Shown here piece after piece: positions 58,590 through 64,000 of a stretch of DNA of 64,000 nt. The DNA is from Dendrolimus kikuchii (taxonomy: Eukaryota; Arthropoda; Insecta; Lepidoptera; Lasiocampidae), in the NCBI GenBank assembly GCA_019925095.2, contig CM034389.1, positions 20,013,435 to 20,077,434 of the forward strand, given 5' to 3'. A program made the translations under genes and the position numbers. The notes under the pieces are model-generated. The model worked only from the letters and a program-made list of their open reading frames with translations. It did not search any database and had not been told where the DNA came from. Every line of letters begins with the position of its first letter. The first letter of the stretch is position 1.

Positions 58590-59440
58590 AAAAATCGCAA
58601 AGGAGTGGGTCTCGTTGTTGGAGTCTGTTTTTCTCGTTACCTACAATCTGGGTGTCTTCAAATCCCGTGTAAATAGGTATCTTCTAGGTAAGCGTGCCCC
58701 CCATCCTCGAATAGCATCAGGCGAGATCATGGTCAAACGCGAACCTATATTACAGTAACAAACACTAGAAAATGAGGTTCTAAATCGAAAGATGAAAAAC
58801 GATCGAGAATAAATTTATTATTATATCATTGCGAAGCGCTATTTGATTTTAAATGTCTCATATTTACACATTTGGTATTATTGTATTACAATAATTTGCA
58901 CATCGATATGAAAATATATCTTTAAAACCCCATATTTACAGAACTGTCATAAATTACTTACGCTTTCAGACAGAGTACAAAAATGTGGTCGAATAATTAA
59001 CAGTTTATTTTAGCAACTTATAAAGTATTTTAATGTAAATTTTTACCGTCAGTAAATTCCTTCAGGTATTTTTCACTTTCAATAAACGTGCATGTATGAA
59101 GTAAATAATGAAAGTAGATGAAAGAAAAAATGTTTGTCAGGGTCGTCGCAAGTGGAGATCATTAGTATCTACCTACCCCAATGGGAAACAGGCGTGATAA
59201 TATATATGTACGAAAATTATCCGACTGATAACTTTTACCCTGATGATTGAAAAATCGGCCCTAAATAAAATAAAGTCATCAAATTCTAAAGGTTAAGTGC
59301 TCAGAAGGCTGGTTGTCGGCTCGCCATACTAATTTGTTGTCCGAGGTATACAACAGCCCTCTGGGCACTTCATGGCCTTAGGATCTGACGGTCCAAGTAT
59401 CCCTAACAGCTTTAGTGATTCATATTCTTAATCTAAATTA
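58590..59440. other. intergenic AT-rich DNA
   Basis: No gene or element end recognised. Confidence 0.4.
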
Positions 59441-59441
59441 C

Positions 59442-60732
59442 AACTCTGTCAAAAAAGCACCCGGAAAAGGTCAATAATACACAAAATGTTAGTTATTCCT
59501 TCAAATTTATTTTATCACCTTCAAAGTATGCTCCTTCAGAAACGATACCCTTACGCCAACGAATAATCAAATTATCAGAACATTTTTGAAACGCTATTTC
59601 CGGAATTGAGTTTAGTTCTCGTTGCGAATTCTCCTTTATGTCTTCTACCGAACAAAAACAGGTGCCACGAAGTGGTAATTTAGAGTTTAGGAAAAAGAAT
59701 GAAGTTGGCTGGAGCCATATCTGGTGAAAAAGGTGGTTGCTCGATGGTATTTGTTGAGCTTTTGGTCGAAAACTCGTTCACAATGACGGCCTTGTGCGAA
59801 GGCGCATTATCGTGGTGCAAATTTAAAGAATTTTCTTTTCACAAATCTGGCCTTTTTCGAATTTGCTCTCTTAAACGCCGCATAACGCTTAAATAATATA
59901 AAGTATATTTACCGTTTAACCTTCCGGTAAGAGTTCCGAGTGCAGAGCACCGCGATAGTCAAAGATAACAGTCAACATGACTTTGACTTTTGATCAACTT
60001 TGACGTGGTTTTTACGATTTCGGTTCAATTGGAAGACGCCACTCCGAAACTTGTTGACTAGTCTCCATGTCAAACTCGTAAACCCACGTCTCGTCACGAG
60101 TAACAATGCGTTTTATGAATGTTGGGTCAGAATTGACCCTTTCTATCATGACCTCAGCGACTCTTATACGATTGAGTTTTTGGAAAAAATTCAGGTCTTT
60201 TAGGACTAGCCGAGCGACAACTTGTTTCTTACCCAAGTGATTATTTAAAATGATACGGATAACTCGTGTGACACAGAAAGTTCAACGGCTATTTCTCTCA
60301 AACTTTAATGAGGATTTTTAGTCACTATTTTTGTCACTTTTGCGATATTAACTTTAGTTTAAGACATTGTTGGCCTACCAGGGCGAGGCAAATCTTTCAA
60401 CATATCTCAACCGCTTTTGAACGCTTTGTACCACTCATAAGCACGTGTTTTTGATAAAGTCGATTCACCGTAAGCCTTCTGTAACATTTTCAGTGTCTCC
60501 GAACACGAAATTCCCTTGGCGATGAAAATTTTAAGACAAATTCTTTGTTCGATGTTTTTGTCCATTATGAAATTCGCAATACACACTAGATATGATCTAA
60601 CTAAAAACAGCACTGTATTTAATCTAAATAACCGATGCAACTCAAACTCCACGCCAAAATGAAAAACAACAAATTAAATTTGGAACCACAAACAAATCAT
60701 TCATTCCGAATACTTTTTATGAGAATACATAA
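59442..60732 (-). mobile_element. decayed mariner-like transposon
   Basis: About 1.29 kb, the normal mariner size. Candidate imperfect inverted ends are TGTCAAAAAAGCACCCGGAA near 59448 and, on the minus strand, TCATAAAAAGTATTCGGAAT near 60723. TA dinucleotides flank on both sides. Exact boundaries are uncertain by about 10 bp. The transposase inside is broken. Confidence 0.75.
59493..60565 (-). pseudogene. mariner transposase, frameshifted, third catalytic Asp lost
   Basis: Runs from ATG at 60565 to a stop at 59493, near the usual ~1.05 kb. The N-terminal helix-turn-helix region reads MDKNIEQRICLKIFIAKGIS, then KMLQKAYGESTLSKTRAYEW YKAFKSG. The middle reads RVNSDPTFIKRIVTRDETWV, with the first catalytic Asp in RDETW. 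The second catalytic Asp is in LHHDNAPSH (59809-59811). The third, expected 34 residues later in APSD/APAD, is AAC (Asn) in MAPANFILF (59704-59706), so DD34D has become DD34N. Several frameshifts separate these blocks, including one after ILFPKL. The C-terminal ...RWRKGIVSEGAYFEGDKI is still readable. Clearly inactive. Confidence 0.85.
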
Positions 60733-60734
60733 TT

Positions 60735-61390
60735 ATATACCATACGGAGAGACGATAATAACACTTGTGAAAATAAACTAAACAGTAATAAAATTTATGT
60801 TATTTAACAAAACTAACACACATGTTATTTTCTCACAGACTTCTGTTAATAAGCGTATAAACCAGTTAGTTTTTCTAATTTTGAAATATTGACTACCGAC
60901 CTTCATTGAATTGAATTGATTTTATTAACTGTTATTTCCGATTTTATGTCCATAGTAGTTCCTGTTTAAGATTACGTATGCAAATCTGTTTATAAACACC
61001 TTCATCTCTGAAAAATCTGACTAATGTGAGTCAAATCAAATCAACCGAAAGATTCAAACGTCAACTTCAAGATGTTGTACGGGCATGTGATGATATGTCA
61101 TGTCATCACTACATTCACATGTTTAAAACATTAATCTCTTACCAACATTTTCATGTAAACAATATCATCGCAATTTATAATTAGCCTTATTAATTATGCA
61201 TTAATAAGATACTCACCCCCTTATCAACATTACAGGTTATTTTAAGATAACATTGCCTAGAGAACCGACACCAATTAATAATTTATGGTGTTTTAATACG
61301 TTGTGTGCTTAGCGACTCTTATCGTTTAACTAACTACGATAAGTGATACTGATAACAGATGTAACAATTAAGATGTTTTTAAAAGCTGTT
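60735..61390. other. intergenic AT-rich DNA
   Basis: Nothing recognised. Confidence 0.4.
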
Positions 61391-61397
61391 ATTAAAG

Positions 61398-61548
61398 GCG
61401 TATTAAAGAGATGGATGGATTGTGTGAAGGATGATATGATGATTTGTGGTGTGACAGAGGACGTATGTGAGAATAGAGCAGTGTGGAAGGAAAAGACATA
61501 TTGCCCCGACCCCAAATAATTGGGAGAAGGTAAAAGAAAGGAGAGATT
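61398..61548 (+). pseudogene. LINE C-terminal fragment (RTE-like), copy 3
   Basis: RWMDCVKDDMMICGVTEDVC followed by ENRAVWKEKTYCPDPK and a stop. Same family as 18172-18362 and 22120-22370, and truncated further at the 5' side. Confidence 0.65.
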
Positions 61549-61920
61549 AAAAGCGTGTTACTTTACAGAAACTGCCTAATGGGCAATACATTTCTAGCCA
61601 TGCTCTCTCTGCTAGGTGCCAGTAAATGCCGGCTTGTCGTAACGAGTCGCGCGAGTAAAAAATTTAGGTTAGCGGACCCCGGGCCCCGAAGGGCCCACCA
61701 CCTGGTGTTGTAAAGGAAATTAAATATTGAAATAGAATTTATACGTGCATAAAGTAAAAGATTTATAGAAGGCAAATTTCGATAAATCCACAAAGACGAT
61801 TGCATGCTTTGATTTGGAAAAAGTTATACACATTTTGTAGTCGTAAATGTTGCAAATAAAAAAGGTTTTTGCTTCGTTTGGCACTACTAAATTGCAAAAA
61901 GGGGAGCCAATGATAAATTT

Positions 61921-62647
61921 AGATGTCTTTATTATTACATAAAACAAGAAGCAGGGGAGGGAAAGCAAGCTATTTCATTATACACAGGACAAAATCGCAG
62001 CAGGATAGTTTTTGATATCTATCAGTATGCAAGCAAAGATGTTGGAATTGAGGTCACCTACAGGTTTTTTTGTTAAAGGACACAGCCAATCGAGGGGTGA
62101 CACGATGTACTCTTGTGTAAAAAGAGCAAAGAAAAATCATACTATTTACACACCGGATCAAAGGTACTGCATTATTGATGATGCAAAAGTAACTGGCGGG
62201 AAATTTAAAATAAAAGAGATGGCACAATCAGACTTTTATGATTTCAAGAACCTTGTATCAGTCAGAGCGAAGAATTGTTTGCAAGACAGTAACAATCAAA
62301 AAATATATTGATCCCAGGTAAGAGAAATAAAAGTTGATAGCTTCACTCCAGATAAACTCTATTACAGGAATAGTTTGGAAGACGAATACATGAGTTTGAC
62401 CGCCAGTCGCCAGGTATCTCGTCGGCAAAAGAATATGCTTAATTCCTCCGAAAATACATACAATCTCCAACCAGTTTACACACAGATTATTCCTGTGTCG
62501 ATGCCTTTATACAACGACTTAATCAGTTTGTGTGAATCACAGGATATTCCCTCACACTATCAAGGATTTTACTTGAATGTAGTGCCTCAAAACCAATCCT
62601 CTGGTAATACCGCAGAATCTTATGATACAGAAGAGAATGACGAGTAA
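61921..62647 (+). pseudogene. fragment of an uncharacterised transposon-associated protein (DUF7869-like)
   Basis: The first part (frame through 61981) reads SLYTGQNRSRIVFDIYQYAS. A 7-T run at 62065-62071, where six T would keep the frame, shifts it. The frame then reads RFFVKGHSQSRGD, VKRAKKNHTIYTPDQRYCII and KFKIKEMAQSDFYDFKNLVS. It meets one TGA at 62309-62311 and continues in the same frame to TAA at 62645-62647 (LYYRNSLEDEYMSL ... YNDLISLCESQDIPSHYQGF). The pattern TGQNR/GGQNR, GHSQ-x-x-x-D, IEKAKK, IYTPDQW and DFYDFK-x-L is what I remember from a large family of insect proteins with a DUF7869-type domain found in many repeated copies. Its biochemical role is unknown. The N-terminal half is missing. 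It is a dead relic, and the assignment is from memory. Confidence 0.6.
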
Positions 62648-62684
62648 AATAAACGATAATAAAATTATGATGAGTACTACCCAT

Positions 62685-62845
62685 GCGCAGAAGGTTTGCC
62701 GATAGCCTCATTATGTCACGCGTCGATGGTCAGTAAAGTTGACAAAAAGGTTACATAAATAGTTTTTGCTATAAATTTATTATTGTATATACTTTACACA
62801 AGTATATACATTAATAGCAAATAGTCAACGGCAAACCTTCTGCGC
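62685..62845. mobile_element. small inverted-repeat element (17-bp perfect ends)
   Basis: GCGCAGAAGGTTTGCCG at 62685-62701 is repeated inverted at 62829-62845. The interior is AT-rich with a further hairpin (GTATATACTT ... AAGTATATAC). It is 161 bp and starts 37 bp after the end of the DUF7869-like relic. No target duplication is visible. Confidence 0.65.
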
Positions 62846-62849
62846 GCGG

Positions 62850-63088
62850 CTTATACAAGAACTGATAAAGGTAAATAAGTAAAGTAAATGATAACATAAA
62901 TAATAATAGAGGAAGATACGTAAAATAAACAAAGTTAATTACTTAATAATTATTAAAGAAGCACAAATACAATAATTATTATAATATAATAAATACAAGT
63001 CTGCATACAGACTGTCTAAAATTATAATGTCTTATTGTTTTACCAAGTTTTGTAATAAAGTCAGAAAAAGGAAAAAATTAAATATAAA
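62850..63088. other. AT-rich stretch
   Basis: No feature recognised. Confidence 0.4.
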
Positions 63089-63195
63089 TCTATACTATTA
63101 TTATAAAAAGAAATGATCTGTATTTTTGTATGTTTGTAACGAATAAACTCAAAAATAAATGGACCGATTTCAAAAATTCTTTCACTAATAGAATG
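63089..63195 (+). mobile_element. Helitron 5' end, interrupted by a LINE
   Basis: A|TCTATACTATTATTATAAAA starts at 63089 with the correct TC after A. TTTGTAACGAATAAACTC and GGACCGATTTCAAAAATTC follow. Same family as 34755-35440. The LINE begins at 63196, and the rest of the Helitron would lie beyond the window. Confidence 0.65.
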
Positions 63196-64000
63196 TTTTT
63201 TTTTTAGGCGGGAGAAATGCTATTTACGCACAATACCGGGTCCTTTGCAAGGGATTAGACCATAGTCGATCATGGAGGCATTCCCAGAAGGGGCAATCCA
63301 AACAATAATCAACCGGCTTGTGCGGAGACTCGAGCCCAAAATGGCTAATACCCACTAAAACCACCCTCCTCCGATGCCCCGCGCTTATGGCAGGAAAGGC
63401 ATGAGACTTAGAACGTAGTTACGCCCACGTACGTAGGATCGAACGTAGTATCGGCATCCTAGCGCAATAAGTGCCTGAGAAAGCCCCTGGAAGAGCTAAC
63501 TCACTTCGACGACAGGGGTGAAGACTCCTCTGCTCCCTTGATGCATGAGGGCTCCTGAAGCGGTAATGATCATCGCTCTGCAGCATGGCTTGCACCAGGC
63601 TGCCAAGCGAATCAATCGGACCTACTATTGTCTCGAGTTCAAACCTCTGTGGTGCCCAGGCTGCACACTTGACTAGCGTATGAAACGCCGTGTCAAGCGC
63701 GCCACACTGGTGGCATTGGGGTGAAGGCTGACAGCCTGCAATCTAAAGGTCAGAATCCCGCGTTTCCGCGAGAGCCATCGCAACAGCTGCGGTCGAGTCG
63801 CTGCCACCGTATCAACTCCGGCCACAGGGTTTTCCAACTCTACCGACCAAGATTAGCAGAACCGCGCTGGGCGGAGCAGAGCTCGACGCTGGCGGTCGTC
63901 GTCGGAAGGGAGGGGTGTTTGGGGAGGAGGTTTGGGAGGAAGGGGAAGGAATACAAGGATTTGGAGTGGATAGGTGGGACACCACTGTCACGGAGTGAAG
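63196..64000 (-). pseudogene. R1-like LINE, 3' part (runs off the window)
   Basis: A poly(A) tail (poly-T at 63196-63205) is followed, on the minus strand going inward, by a 3' UTR shared with 34851-35339. Next comes coding remnant QPSPQCHQCGALDTAFHTLV KCAAW, a C-x2-C-x8-H-x4-C zinc finger (63665-63715). FELETIVGPIDSLGSLVQAM follows. This zinc finger near the protein end is typical of R1-clade (R1/TRAS-like) LINEs. A TAG lies just upstream of the finger, so the frame is broken. The 5' boundary lies beyond 64000. Confidence 0.65.

Noticed and set aside
60012..60203. 67-codon plus-strand open frame
   Set aside because: Antisense to the mariner transposase pseudogene.

Overview
This window looks like nuclear DNA of a moth or butterfly (Lepidoptera). 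I infer this from the strong AT bias, intron-bearing structure, very low gene density, and the mix of mobile elements: Helitrons with TC...CTAG ends, many MITEs, RTE-like and R1-like LINE tails, a BEL/Pao retrotransposon, a mariner, and dispersed repeats of types I recognise from lepidopteran genomes. Nothing points to a bacterium, plasmid or virus. Family assignments rest on motifs and recalled family features, because no search could be run.

Only one host gene can be supported. It is a two-exon plus-strand gene (coding 11311-11354 joined to 15023-15485, 168 residues) of the Spot14/MID1-interacting-protein (THRSP/MID1IP1) family, with a TATA box upstream and a poly(A) signal downstream. Its 3.7 kb intron holds two repeat copies. 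A separate GC-rich stretch at about 29930-30110 has CRE-like palindromes and a perfect heat-shock element but no recognisable gene.

The rest is repeat-derived or unassigned DNA. 1-11 kb: a tRNA-derived SINE, LINE tails, hAT-like and other MITEs (some nested), and a perfect 94-bp palindrome. 12-31 kb: several copies of one ~310-bp SINE-like family (here called family A), Helitrons, and LINE C-terminal fragments. 32-37 kb: Helitrons carrying LINE insertions. 40-41 kb: a three-level nest (family B repeat, family A copy, hAT MITE). 51-58 kb: a complete, very young BEL/Pao element (479-bp LTRs differing at one base, 5-bp target duplication, tRNA-Tyr primer site, open 1781-residue Gag-Pol frame). 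59.4-60.7 kb: a decayed mariner. 61.9-62.6 kb: a decayed gene of an uncharacterised transposon-associated family. 63.1 kb to the end: a Helitron head interrupted by an R1-like LINE.

The most interesting signal is the pair of R1-like LINE tails at 34851-35339 and 63196-64000. Both sit at the same position and in the same relative orientation inside Helitrons of one family, but have different 5' truncations. That suggests repeated targeting of a fixed site inside another transposon.
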